Of a DNA stretch of 64,000 bases, positions 30,134-41,390 are shown piece after piece. Each line of letters begins with the position of its first letter. Within the stretch, counting starts at the first letter, position 1. A program made the translations under genes and the position numbers. The stretch comes from Turritopsis dohrnii (taxonomy: Eukaryota; Cnidaria; Hydrozoa; Anthoathecata; Oceaniidae), in the NCBI GenBank assembly GCA_027922465.2, contig BQMF02000013.1, positions 1-64,000 of the forward strand, read 5' to 3'. The notes beneath the pieces were generated by a model. It made no database searches. It had not been told where the DNA came from and saw nothing but the letters and a program-made list of their open reading frames with translations.

Positions 30134-31222
30134 GTGCTATATGAAAGACATGATTTCTACCAGGATGATAGCAAAAAATAATTGAAACAAACAGTCATCG
30201 TGTCGGATGGACAAAATGCTAATATTTTTGTAACAGACTCAACTGCGGAGATAAATATTGAAATGCGACATCTTGGATTATTTTCTGGAGGAATCCTTTA
30301 AATTCTTTAAATTCATAGGTATATACACGTTTCAATGTTTCATTCTAAGCAATATTCCGTTCTGCACTTGCAACATGCTCACATTAGGTAATAGCTTTGC
30401 TAAAATTTTGCAATTAGGAACTATTTTCTAGTACAAGAAATTGCCCAAATCGAAAATACCAAATAATCCATTGTCACGGGTTATAGTCCAGACTCCACCA
30501 TTGAAGCCCGTGAAACTTTTTTGTCTAGAGCTGAAACCTCTTGATCCTGATAGAGCACCCCTTAAAGTACGAGAAAAACTTGGGTGGCCATTATATAACA
30601 GTAGAATTTTCCTGGATTTCCCGATTTTTTTCAAACATTGTTAAGCACAGTCAAATGACCCCTCATTTTGTAGGAAATTCGATGCTGATTCCAAATCAAA
30701 TAGGAAACAATGGTTAAAAATCGACTTTAAAGATAGTTTTGGGTAGTTGAACTCAAAAACCACTGTCAAATTCAGTTTCTCATATTTTTGGTTGTACATT
30801 CTAAAAAGGTTCAGTTGTAGATCAGATATCAGACGCAGTGCATTGTCTTCTTTTTAGATCATCCTAGCAATGTCTGTCATAATTTAGTTCTTTGACCAAA
30901 TTGAGGAGATTCAGATTTAGCTTGTTTCATTAGTAACGTACTGACAAGTTTGTTTCTTATATAGTCTTTTTCGTTCAGAAAATGATTAAACAATGGCAAG
31001 TAGTGAATTTAAAGTGCAAATAAGCAACCAGGTTGTATTAGATATTAGATATGGTGTGTAATTTGCCAGTCATCATGTAGAATACTGTCTTCAACCGAAA
31101 ATGGCAGAAGAAAAATCATGTCAGCTCCAGAGGTTCGGAAGGATGAGGATTATCAAAGGCTTGCTTCTATCTCGATAGATCAAAACTTCAGTTATCACAT
31201 CAACAATGGCTACAAGAATTAC
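30134..31222. other. unassigned stretch with one protein-like minus-strand frame
   Basis: The minus-strand frame 30634-30428 ends in a protein-like run (GGVWTITRDNGLFGIFDLG) but has no recognised domain. It could be an exon or a decayed fragment. The rest is AT-rich and empty. Confidence 0.3.
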
Positions 31223-31460
31223 CCCAGCCGGCAAAAAGGCGTCTAAAAGACGTCTAAAAGACGTCTTTTCGTGCGTCTAAAAGACGTCTAAAAATGTTCT
31301 GAAATGTCCGCTTTTAAGACGCATTTTTCAAGACGTCTGTTTTAGACGTCTAAATGACGTCTTCTCAAAAGATCTAGACGACGTCTTTAAGACGCATTTT
31401 ATATACGTCTTAAAAGCGGACAAATCAGATCATTTCCAGACGTCTTTTAGACGTCTTACA
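31223..31460. mobile_element. left-end fragment of a CCCAGCC-family transposon
   Basis: Begins CCCAGCCGGCAAAAAGGCGT and carries the GACGTC-rich subterminal array seen at 12691. The right end is absent; the sequence passes into the LINE at about 31460, suggesting truncation. Confidence 0.75.
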
Positions 31461-31468
31461 AAGGCTTT

Positions 31469-31932
31469 GTGGATACTATAAGGGCTAAAATCCCCTATAC
31501 CTCAAAACACTTCAGCAATTACCGCAAACATCGTGGTGATTTTAATATCTCATTTTTCATATGCCCAGTCTCAACTGTTGAAGTTATAGATCACATCTCT
31601 TCCATGCCTGATCACAAAGCCAATGGCCCTGATAGTATCCCCATCAATATCTTAAAACTTCTTATTAAATCTGATATCTCCTATCCACTCTCTAACCTAA
31701 TTAATCTCTCTTCTAAGTCTGGCGTTTTCCCTTCTGCCCTCAAAATATCTTCGGTTACACCTGTTTTTAAAAATAAGGGATCCCCTCAAGAAGTAAGTAA
31801 TTATCGCACAATCTCTCTTCTCTCTAACATTGAGAAACTTTTTGAAAAAATGATGTATTCTCGTCTTTTAAAATTCCTTGAAAAATTTAATATTTTATAC
31901 GCACGTCAGTTTGGCTTTAGGAAGGGTCATTC
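31469..31932 (+). pseudogene. CR1/Jockey-type LINE reverse transcriptase, 5' part
   Basis: The frame carries VEVIDHISSMPDHKANGPDSI, FPSALKISSVTPVFKNKG and NYRTISLLSNIEKLFEKM, the early reverse transcriptase motifs of CR1/Jockey-type LINEs, then FGFRKGHS. It stops there because a Merlin transposon is inserted; the LINE resumes at 34370. The endonuclease domain upstream is missing, so the element is 5'-truncated. Confidence 0.85.
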
Positions 31933-34369
31933 GGCGCTATTACACTTTCGTACCCCCCTAATTTTATTGATGTTTCTTATGCAGAATTTCACGCTGATTA
32001 ATATTCACATAAGAACTTGGGTCTGAAAATCAACAGAAAGGAAGTTATTCGCCATCAAAAATTTGGAAATATCTTCGGTCCATACCATAACTGTCGTCCG
32101 CCATTTTTAAAGTTTCTCGCAATATGATGAAACCTGGTTTTCACTCAGCTTTGATCCCCAGTTCGTGATTCTTTACTTTCCTATTTCGTGCGATTTAATT
32201 CTATTCATGAATGAAACAAATGAATCTATTTATTAGCTTCGGTTAATAAATATTATTGGTTGAAAATAATTTTTGATTGTTTTAAAACAAAGTCTGCTTT
32301 TTCAGTCTTTTTTATGATGGACTTATGAGATCATATACATATGATCATAATGCAGGTGGCATACTATGTTTGTCCTCTCTTGTACGCATTATGTGTATAA
32401 AAATTTGCTTTCAAAAAAACTTCATTAATGATTAATGGAGTGGATCTTCCAAAAATATGTTTTTCAAATATATGTGGCTTTAAAAAAAGCCGTTTTATTG
32501 CGAAGTCGTCTCATACTGGGTACAGCTGAGCAACTTGCGTCCAGAAGTGGAAGTAGGCATGCTCATTAAAACGTTGGTTCCACATGAATTCAGCCAGGTA
32601 GTCTGGAATGGTATCGCGGTTTGTTGGGCCAAACATAGATTTAAATTTGGCTTTAGCTCGCTGCCACATTGCCTCAACACGGTTCGTTGTCACCCCAGTG
32701 TTTGGGTCAACGAAGTTGTATGTGTGATTAACAGTACCGTGCTAAAACCCTGGGCAGCAAGGCCGTTGTACGCAGCCCACATGTCGCTCCAAATTTCTGT
32801 GCCAGGTCTAACCCACTGCTGAATTATGGGCAGCAACGTGGCAGCATCACGGCGAGGAACTGGCACGAGAAACCCTTCTTTAGTATCAGGATCGTACCCT
32901 CCAAAGATCCACTGCTCCGGCACAATTCTCCCACGATTGTATTTTCTTCGTGAAAATAGCGATTCGTCGATTTCCACGATATGACCGGGACCACCAATTT
33001 GAACCGGGTTGTTCAAAAAGTATGTCACAGCCACGTCCCTGCAAAACTGGTTCCAATCCACTGGAGTACTTTTACTTCCGATTTGCAGTTCGTGCTGGAT
33101 GTCAGAAATAGACATACCTCTGGATTTCCCTGCACTTCTGCACCACAAGTACGTGAGTCCGAGAATCTGCCATAACTGTAAGTGAGATCCTTCGAAAAAG
33201 CTGCCCTGTCTGATACTGATACGCTTTTTACATGCTTTGACTGGACAACGCCAAGTCACCCCGTCAACTGCACGGTCGAGATTTTGCTCTGTACATGCTC
33301 GATTGCATGTAGGGCAAATCATCTGGACAGCAAGCAAGCCATACTGTCTACACCATCGGATGCATTCTTGGCGGTCGTCCATAAAGCGGGAACCAATCCG
33401 GACTAGAGAAATGCCGTCAAACACGACCTGATCGGGAGCACGAATAGCAGCCATGACGATCAGATGAATAAACGAAAACTTCTCATCAGAGATACATTGA
33501 TTTTTTTCCCGCCAAATTGAGGGGCACGTGCATTGCAAAAAATGAAAAAAAGGTCCATTGTAAAAATATTGTAAAGGAAAGAATGCATAATGGACCTGTC
33601 ATTCAAACTGAGTGATTTCTTACATCTTGCATGTTACTTGGCATGAAAAAAGTCCGGAAAGGAACTATTTAAGTGCAATGATGAACCTCTCATGGTTAAA
33701 CATCAAAATTGAATAGTTTCGTAACGGCTTCTTTTAATTATCCTCTCAAGTTTATCAACACAGCCGGGGTTTAAATGTAAATGTAGAGCAGTTGAATGAA
33801 AATGATTTCTTCTTGTAGTCATAAACAAATGTCTTAACCCAGGTGGCAAAATCTGTGTCAAAACTTAATACATTGATTTATTAGATTTATTAGAATATAT
33901 AACCTGTTACAGGATTTCTATTGCATAATTAATCACCAATAATACAGAAAGATGCACTCATCTAAACATCTTCCTAATGGCCAATTCACTTAAGGTAAAA
34001 TAATTTTCGCTCCAAAATAAGTCAATCACTAGCGTCTACAAACTTACGTAAAGTGACAGGGACTTTATATAAGTGAGGGAAGCACCGCGAAGAAGAGAAC
34101 AGACTGTATTGAAGAAAGTGAGAAAGAAGAGAAACCAGGTCTTCAGGATCAGCGAGACACGAGATGCGAAGCGATGGATTATGATTATGAAGTAAAAATG
34201 GCGGACGACAGTTATGGTATGGACCGAAGATATTTCCAAATTTTTGATGGCGAATAACTTCCTTTCTGTTGATTTTCAGACCCAAGTTCTTATGTGAATA
34301 TTAATCAGCGTGAAATTCTGCATAAGAAACATCAATAAAATTAGGGGGGTACGAAAGTGTAATAGCGCC
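31933..34369. mobile_element. Merlin DNA transposon inserted in a LINE
   Basis: The 2,437-bp element has inverted repeats of about 175 bp beginning GGCGCTATTACACTTTCGTA. It is flanked by an exact 8-bp duplication GGTCATTC (31925-31932 and 34370-34377), the size typical of Merlin. It encodes an IS1595/Merlin-type transposase on the minus strand. Removing it together with one duplication restores the host LINE frame. Confidence 0.93.
32511..33454 (-). pseudogene. Merlin transposase, one frameshift
   Basis: From the ATG at 33454 (MAAIRAPDQ) the first frame has a Cys-rich zinc-binding region (CPTC and WRCPVKAC), a helical region, then HIVEIDESLFSRRKYNRGR with the first catalytic Asp and IWSDMWAAYNG with the second. 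The frame then shifts near 32742-32746. The continuing frame carries NRVEAMWQRAKAKF with the catalytic Glu and ends at 32511. Total length would be about 313 residues, normal for the IS1595/Merlin family. An upstream in-frame ATG at 33538 is possible but less likely. The single lesion makes the copy inactive yet young. Confidence 0.88.
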
Positions 34370-35535
34370 GGTCATTCCACTGATCATGCCCTCATTAACA
34401 TAACCCAGCGCATACAAAACTCTCTTGACTCTGGTCAGTTTGCTTGTAGGGTGTTTGTTGACTTACAGAAAGCATTTGATACTGTCGATCACGAAATACT
34501 CTGTCATAAACTTTCATACTATGGTATCCGTGGCATTGCTAACCTATACCTTTCTTCAAGACAACAGTTTGTCTGTTTGTCTGGTTTCAAGTCAACCTTC
34601 AAATTTATTACCCATGGTGTTCCTCAAGGCTCGGTCCTTGGCCCACTACTGTTTTTGTTGTATATTAACGACTTATACCTATACATTCCTAACTCTGAGG
34701 TCTACCACTTTGCCGACGACACTAATCTACTAAATTTCGGTAATACCTTGAAATCACTCAGCAAAAAAATTAATATAGATTTGAAGCTTCTTTTCCATTG
34801 GCTCAATGCCAACAAAATCTCACTCAACACAACCAAAACTGAATTCATTCTATTCAGACACCAAACAAAACCTCTCAACTACGACCTGAAGATAAACATT
34901 GGTGGTAGGAAACTTTACCCCTTTTCACATATTAAATATCTTGGTGTGATCCTTGATGAAAATCTCAACTGACGCCAACATGTCAGTACCCTTGCAATTA
35001 GGCTGCGCAGAGCTAATGGAGCACTATGTAAATTAAGACATTATGTACCCAAACGTACCTTAATCTCTATCTATCATGCTATTTTTTCGTCACATCTACG
35101 CTATGCTTGTCAAATTTGGGGTCAGCGTGAGACAACCAACACTAAACGCATCCTCGTACTGCAAAAGGCTGCTGTCCGAATCCTAACCTTCTCAAGTCCT
35201 ATTGCACCCTCTCAGCCTCTTTTCAACAACCTTAAATTATTGAATATCTTTGACCTTGTCAAGTCATTGAATATTCTATTTATTCATCAAGCCTTGAATC
35301 TTAAACTCCCTCCCAGCGTTCATAGTACTTTCAATTACACTAAACTCGCCCATATTTTCAACACCAGAGGTAAGTCTCATGGGCACCTACATCAACCTTC
35401 AGTTAAAACTCAAGCATTTGGAATTGCTTCAATGAAATTCCAATCAATTTATTGCTGGAATCATATGCAAAGTCAATACCCAAATCTTGATCTAGCTTTG
35501 CCAAACTATTCTCAACTAAAAACCTTAACCACATA
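34370..35535 (+). pseudogene. CR1/Jockey-type LINE reverse transcriptase, 3' part
   Basis: Continues the LINE after the Merlin insertion: VFVDLQKAFDTVDHEIL, THGVPQGSVLGPLLFLLYIN and YHFADDTNLL (catalytic ADD). A TGA at 34970-34972 interrupts the frame just after IKYLGVILDENLN. Beyond it the same frame is protein-like to a stop at about 35536 (RYACQIWGQ, LQKAAVRI). The stop plus the Merlin insertion make it dead. Confidence 0.88.
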
Positions 35536-35757
35536 ATTCTTCCTTGAAAAATATACCATCTAGTCTCTCTTTTCAGAAATTTTGTTTCTCATACTTAAAC
35601 CTTTTTTTTTTGTCTATTACCTCAATTTCTTAATTTAGTTTATCTCTTTATTTATTTGGTGGCCACCCCCTTTGTTTAGTATTCGCTATTGGGGTTGTCT
35701 CCTGCCTAGACCTTATTTTAATCTCATTTTCATTTACTTATTTTCTTGGCAAATAAA

Positions 35758-35790
<33 letters not shown>
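35536..35790 (+). repeat. LINE 3' untranslated region with (ATTG)n tail
   Basis: AT-rich 3' sequence ends in AAATAAATATTG followed by about eight ATTG units to 35790. Short tandem tails of this kind are typical of CR1-type LINEs. Confidence 0.75.
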
Positions 35791-35792
<2 letters not shown>

Positions 35793-36440
35793 AAAAACCT
35801 CTAAATCCGATATAAAGAATATAAAGAATAACAATAACAACGATTACCTTATGCACATTTTTTTTATAAGAAACCAGGAGAGGCCCTTGTACTGAAAGTT
35901 TCTTAAAATTCTTCTGATGAGTATTGAAAGTTTCTTGTGTGGTTTCTTAAATTTTCATTTCGAAACTATAACCCTCGAATCTCTGCTGACACCTTTTACG
36001 AAACGCTTACTCTTAACCTTATCAGTTAAACAATTGAAAATAGTGTTTTTTCTCCACTAATTAGCTTAAATAATACTGTAGTATTTCTAAAGTAAGATCA
36101 TTTCAACTGCATCCACATCATCAAGGTGGTTAAGGTACTCCTCTGATCCATCTTCAATCAAATTCTACTCGGTACTCGTCAAGCTTCCATAAAATGCGCC
36201 CTATTGCGCCCATTCTTGGTTAGGTCGATCGACTATAGTTATAAGGGTAGCACAAATGAAAATCTTATGAGAAGTACTGTATTTAATTTAAGATAAGTTT
36301 CTTAACCAAAAATATCAGTTACTGAAGGTTTCTTAGAGCCTGGTTATATGAGGCGGGTTGACCCGTTTGTAACCCGGCTGCAGCTCGGTAGAAAGAAAAC
36401 TCGGCATTTTGGTAAATTCATGCAGAAATTATATTCCAAC
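35791..36440. other. unassigned stretch with GGTTTCTTA motifs
   Basis: TAAGAAACC near 35873 and GGTTTCTTA near 36334 could be the ends of a small inverted-repeat element; several AGTTTCTTA copies lie between. Support is weak. Confidence 0.3.
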
Positions 36441-37064
36441 CAGTGTGTTTCGTAATGTTGGAAATGGAAATTTTAAAGCTGTTTTTTTCAATGAATGTAC
36501 CGAATTTCAAAATAATTTTCACACCGTTGGAAAGCCATTTTGAAGTTCTTTCGGAAAGTATGGTTTTGTGAAAAATGAAAAAGAGGTTTTTGAAAAAATA
36601 AGGAAAATGTCTTGAAAAAATGTAATTAAATTTTTAATGGTCGATTAAGATGTGAATGAAAAGAAAAGATTTTTTGAAACAATGACAGCAATTTGGAAAA
36701 CAATAAACAAATTAAGCTGTGTGTTCACGAAAAACGTTTAACTTTTATGTTTTAAAATATCAATTTGGGGGTCTCAGCGCAAAGATAAAATTAATAAAAA
36801 ATTTGAATGGATTCAGTGTTTTGAAACAATAAGCACGATGTAATTAAACTACGTGTTAATCGACCATTAAAAATTTAATTACATTTTTTCGATGACATTT
36901 TCCTTGTTTTTTCAAAACCCACTTTTTCATTTTTCACAAAAACATACTAGCCAAAAGAGCTTGAAAATGGCTTTCCATTGATGTAAAAATTATTTTGAAA
37001 TTCGGTATATTCATTTAAAAAAACAACTTTAAAATTTCCATTTCCAACATTACGAAACACACTG
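36441..37064. repeat. fold-back repeat with about 210-bp arms
   Basis: Arms 36441-36649 and 36854-37064 are imperfect complements (outer motif CAGTGTGTTTCGTAATGTTG, inner TTAATGGTCGATTAA) around a 204-bp loop. No coding sequence. A MITE or fold-back element. Confidence 0.75.
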
Positions 37065-39386
37065 TATTTGCACGTTCTATGCTCAACGTGAAAAGCTGTG
37101 TTTTGAAGTCGTGATGACAACGAAGACGGGATTATAGAAATAAGTCTCTTTCTCTAATGTAGATTTTATAGTAACTTGATAACTTTTCCAGTCGTTATAA
37201 GTTCAGCAATTGAATAGTTTCTCTAACAAAAACAAGTTCTTCAAACTTTTATTCACTATTAATCTAATTATTTTCGTCTTTTGCTGACGTCATCTTCCAC
37301 GTTACCCTCATAGTTTCTTAAGCTCCCTAATAATAGTGCGGCCATACTTTGTTGAAAGAAAGCAAAAAACATTTCTGCAGCTCGGAGAACTGTGAATTTT
37401 TCTTGCTAACTTCATAGCAGCATAGAAATATTGCGTATTTCTGTGATAGCAGGAGCCACGTGTGTTAATACTTCTTTTAGCAAAAAGTGTCAAATCATTT
37501 TCTCATTTCGTGTTTTGACACTTGCGTGATATTTCCGAAAACAAAAGAAATTCATTTTCGTCACAAACAACGCGCTCAAAGAATCTCGCCATGGTGTTGT
37601 AATAATTTTATTTCATTTCTCCCGTAATCACGATGCTTGTTCTCTAACAACCTGAGCCTGATGTGATCCTTAAAATATTCTTAAATTTTGCTAATTCTGA
37701 GCCTACCTTTGATGTTGAGTTCCCCGGTCCCACCCTTGATTTTTAGGGTCCTGTGTCCCGTTAACAGGGTCTGTATTGGTGGGTTTCTGCTGAGTTTTGG
37801 TCGGTTCATGTTTTACAATGCACGAGTCTTCAATTGATTTTTAGTATACTTAATCCTAATTTTCCGCTTTACGTCATCATATCAATGAAAATTGTTCCGT
37901 TAAGTTTCTCTCCCTCTCTTCACAACAATAACTAACATCATCTGAAATCGGATTTCAGGGAATCTAAAATCATTTTATGACCTATGGGATACTTAAATGA
38001 GACCGCGATATGTTCCCATTTCATCAAACCACAGTTATTATTTTTCCAACTCTCATATGGAATCACAAATGTGCATCGTTTATCTGCTTTTATTTATTTA
38101 GAACATTTTGAATGGTAGACAGCATAATTGGTACTGCTTGACGTTCAATCTTAATCAATCAATCAGTATGAATCAACGTCAGATCTGATCAGAAAATTAA
38201 ACGGATCAAAAAATTCAATAACTTAAATTCTACATTTTGAATGCCAGTTTATCAGTCATTTTCAAAGAAGCTTTTGATCCACTAATCAGCCATTGTATGT
38301 ACGTCGCTCCAGCTTCCCTTCATTAGAATAATCTCTGATAAAGGAAGTATTTCACTTGCTACCATGTTTATATTTTGACTTTCCGCTGTAAAAAAACACT
38401 AACTGACATCATATTATTTTTTGAAAAGCGCATTCTAGTTTATTATTGTGATGTTTTATAGATGCCCGTTTGCCCAAAAGTCATCAGAACCCTTTCAGCA
38501 ATAGCTATACAGTTTAATTCGAAAGCACTTTTTAGTGAAATGACATGCCAATTAAAATTTGGTAAGATTATGGTTTTTACATTATGGTTTTTACATAATG
38601 CACTAGATGGTCTCGAATCATTATGAAGCTATGCACGAGAATAATCCTTGGAATCCTTATAGCGTAGCTTTTAAAAACTGCTTTGATCAGTTATTTCAAT
38701 TAGCAATTAACATATTCATTTGTTCTTATTAATTGTTTGTTTGTTTCCAGCCTCCGTCGCCATTCAATTTGAGCAAAAGGATAGAGATAGTATAAAAGCT
38801 ATGATTTCATGAGATTTTTACTTTTTGTGAAGTTGAAAAGCATCAAAGTAAGTAGATTTTTCATTGAAGGAATAACGTATCGACATTTTAGCCAAATTCG
38901 TTAAAATCAGTTTTTTTATACAAGGTACTGTATTTGCAGGGACTATATAAAATTTAGTAGAGTTGTTCATACATAAATCAATACAAATTCATAAGTACTT
39001 TACATCATCGATATTGATTCGCTCTGCTTAATCATGCACAAGTAATAACATTTGTTTTGATACAGGAATAGATTTTTGTTGACACTGTTGAAAAAGTCTC
39101 AACATTAATTATGATTACAGTTATTAAAGTTATTAAATTTTTTCGTGTAGCTGGCTCATAGATTTCATGTGGTTAATAACCCCAACCTTGGGACGGCTCA
39201 AAGTGAAATTTATTTTTTAGTGAGTCCGTTATGGAGGGATTTTGTTCATTTAACCGGCAATCGAGGAAATGAAAAAGTCTCAACATTAATTATGATTACG
39301 GAGACTTATTTGTAAAGTGGATATGTTCCTTATATGGCCATATCAAAATTCAGCACATATGTTCATACAGGTCTCGTGTTAATACG
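37065..39386. other. 2.3-kb stretch without a supported gene
   Basis: AT-rich DNA. A 30-bp direct repeat (GAAAAAGTCTCAACATTAAT...) occurs at about 39090 and 39270, 180 bp apart. No exon, RNA gene or transposon end recognised. Confidence 0.35.
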
Positions 39387-39389
39387 TTA

Positions 39390-40110
39390 AGCTTAGGTCA
39401 AACGTGTCCAACATTTCATCCAACATTTGATCTTCGTGTTGGACGTTTGTTGGACGTTTGTTGGATAAATGTTGGATGAAAATTTTGTGCCGGTCAAACG
39501 ATCATAAAACATTTCATCCAACACGTTATCAAAACACCTATGTTCATTCATTCTCTCTTTTCTCTCATTCGAAAAAATTTCAAGATGGCGACGGACATGC
39601 AGATGCTTTATCCTGTTATTCTTTCAGAATTAATTGATTCTGATGATGAAAGGCCCAGCCGGGGAAAAACTAGGAAATGGCTCAAAAGAAGGAGTGAGCT
39701 AGGAGCATATTCTACCATCGTTAAAGAACTAATTATTGAAGATCGACTTGGCTTCAAATCAATGTTTAGGATGAGTTTAGAGGATTTTGAAAGGGTACTT
39801 GGCTACATTCAACCCGTGATAACTCCAAAGGAGATTATAGGTGGTACACGTCCGATATTGGCATGACATCATTTTTACATATTGTTGGATGAAAAAAGTG
39901 GTCAAACGAATCCAACACGAAAAATGACAAAAAATGTGTTGGATGAAACTGAATCTGTTGGATGAAAAGTTTGATCGAGATCAAACTTTCATCCAACACA
40001 TTTTTTTCTTCTTTTTTAAATTCTGATTTCGGTCAAACGTGTCCAACATTTCATCCAACACCGAAAATTATCGATGTTGGATGAAATGTTGGACACGTTT
40101 GACCTAAGCT
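39390..40110. mobile_element. Harbinger transposon with TTA duplication
   Basis: TTA flanks both ends (39387-39389, 40111-40113). The termini are exact inverted repeats beginning AGCTTAGGTCAAACGTGTCC. Copies of GTTGGATGAAA lie near both ends. The 721-bp element encodes only a transposase N-terminus. Confidence 0.9.
39585..39866 (+). CDS. truncated Harbinger transposase N-terminus (second family)
   Basis: From ATG 39585 (MATDMQ) the product is 93 residues: LIDSDDERPSRGKTRKWLKR, IVKELIIEDRLGFKSMF and RMSLEDFERVLGYI. It parallels the fragment at 10925-11299, including the MAT start and the SDDE / RGKTR region, but the sequence is clearly divergent and the host termini differ. It ends a little before the LALTLRFLATGE region seen in the other copy. 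The catalytic domain is absent. An upstream in-frame ATG (39540) is possible. Confidence 0.65.
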   Translation: MATDMQMLYPVILSELIDSDDERPSRGKTRKWLKRRSELGAYSTIVKELIIEDRLGFKSMFRMSLEDFERVLGYIQPVITPKEIIGGTRPILA

Positions 40111-40177
40111 TTACAATGCTCAAAATGAAAATCGCAGAGATGCCGTATGGACAACCGAGCTTGAACGACACAAATAA

Positions 40178-40266
40178 AGCCTGGTTCACACCTGGTGATT
40201 CGCGATTGCAGCGATTAATTTTTTTTAACGTCGTAATCGTCGTAATCACCAGGTCTGAACCAGGCT
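40178..40266. mobile_element. 89-bp hairpin MITE with TAA duplication
   Basis: AGCCTGGTTCA...TGAACCAGGCT with TAA on each side (40175-40177, 40267-40269). Related GGTTCAGACCTGGCGATTA sequence lies in the intron of the next gene. It sits about 45 bases before that gene's ATG. Confidence 0.8.
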
Positions 40267-40311
40267 TAAACATGAATTCGAACTTTTAACGCTATTCCAA
40301 TTCTTTTAGAG

Positions 40312-41186
40312 ATGAAGACCTTTATCTGTTTACTTTTGCTTACATGCGTCACAGCATTTATTTCCGGTAAGATTTCATTTTCTGATATATAATAGCTAAC
40401 ATCCATCCCCTGGTTTTCTAAGTTTAATTATTATTAATAATAATTTCATAATTATTATCTGGTTCAGACCTGGCGATTACCACGATTACGACGATTGAAA
40501 TTCAATGTAATCGTCATAGTTGTCGTAAACGCCTGGCGATCACGAGGGTGAAATTTCAAAAATTACTGATTTATTACTAATTACTAATGAAATATCGGAG
40601 AGTGTTCACACCTGGCGATCAGCGATTGGGACGAGCATTTTTATGGAAATGATGTGTAAGAAATGCACCCCTCTCTGCAGTATTTTTTTTTTTTTTTAGC
40701 AAATTTGCCCACTGGGTAACGGTATTTAATTTTAGCTTCAGTTTCTCCGATGCAAATAATACGGTCAATGTTATTAGAGTGTATGGAATGTTGTGAGCTA
40801 ACTCTATGATTTGTGATAAAAAATAGGACTTCATATAATTGACGTAACAATAAAGCAATATTGGGTGACGTTTTAAAACTATTCTGTAGTGCTTGCGAAT
40901 GTATTACTACACAATTTGCGATAATGTGTGTTCATCTTTCGTTCTTGCAGCTGAATATAGCAATGATGAGGAAAAGTTATATGAGGTGATGGGTCGTCCC
41001 ATGTCAGACGAGGAAGATGATGATGATGATCAAGATGCTGATAGATATGATTTAATGAGTGATCCTGTACCTTCGTTTTGGGGCAGTATCGAACAGGTTT
41101 TTAAAGGAGCATTAGAGGGTGCTAAATCGGCGGGCGATTCCAAAAACGATGATAAGTTGTACGAGAAACAGTATGTATCAGATGAA

Positions 41187-41243
<57 letters not shown>

Positions 41244-41390
41244 CAAAGTGCTGGTAGATTTGATAGAATGAGAGATCCTGCACCTTCTTTGGGCAGTTTG
41301 ATCAAGCGCTTTTTCAACCAGGCTGGCAAAAATGTTGAAAAAGATGAAAAGTTGTATGAAAAACATCGATCATATGAATATGATTATTGA
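40312..41390 (+). CDS. secreted aspartate-rich protein (two exons)
   Basis: Exons 40312-40366 and 40951-41390 join through a phase-1 GT-AG intron (acceptor TTCTTGCAG) into 164 residues. Residues 1-18 (MKTFICLLLLTCVTAFIS) are a signal peptide. The mature protein has two related halves: EEKLYEVMGRPMSDEE with a short Asp run and RYDLMSDPVPSFWGSIEQVF, then DDKLYEKQYVSDE with about 19 Asp in a row and RFDRMRDPAPSLGSLIKRFF. The Asp run is encoded by a GAT microsatellite (about 41187-41243). Each half ends in a short amphipathic helix. Acidic secreted proteins of this kind bind calcium or mineral, or act as precursors with acidic spacers; neither is proven. A splice-acceptor-like TTCTTTTAG ends two bases before the ATG. 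Confidence 0.75.
40455..40640. repeat. intronic fragments of the GGTTCAGACCTGG MITE family
   Basis: GGTTCAGACCTGGCGATTA near 40463 and TTCACACCTGGCGATCAGCG near 40609 match the ends of the 89-bp hairpin MITE family upstream. The copy is divergent. Confidence 0.5.

Noticed and set aside
32690..33538. Single intact 282-residue Merlin protein
   Set aside because: The last residues after WAAYNG are out of frame; the catalytic Glu lies in another frame to 32511, so the gene is frameshifted.
40893..41390. Single-exon start at 40893 for the poly-Asp protein
   Set aside because: The first 19 codons lie in the intron before a good acceptor at 40950, and exon 1 at 40312 supplies a signal peptide in phase.
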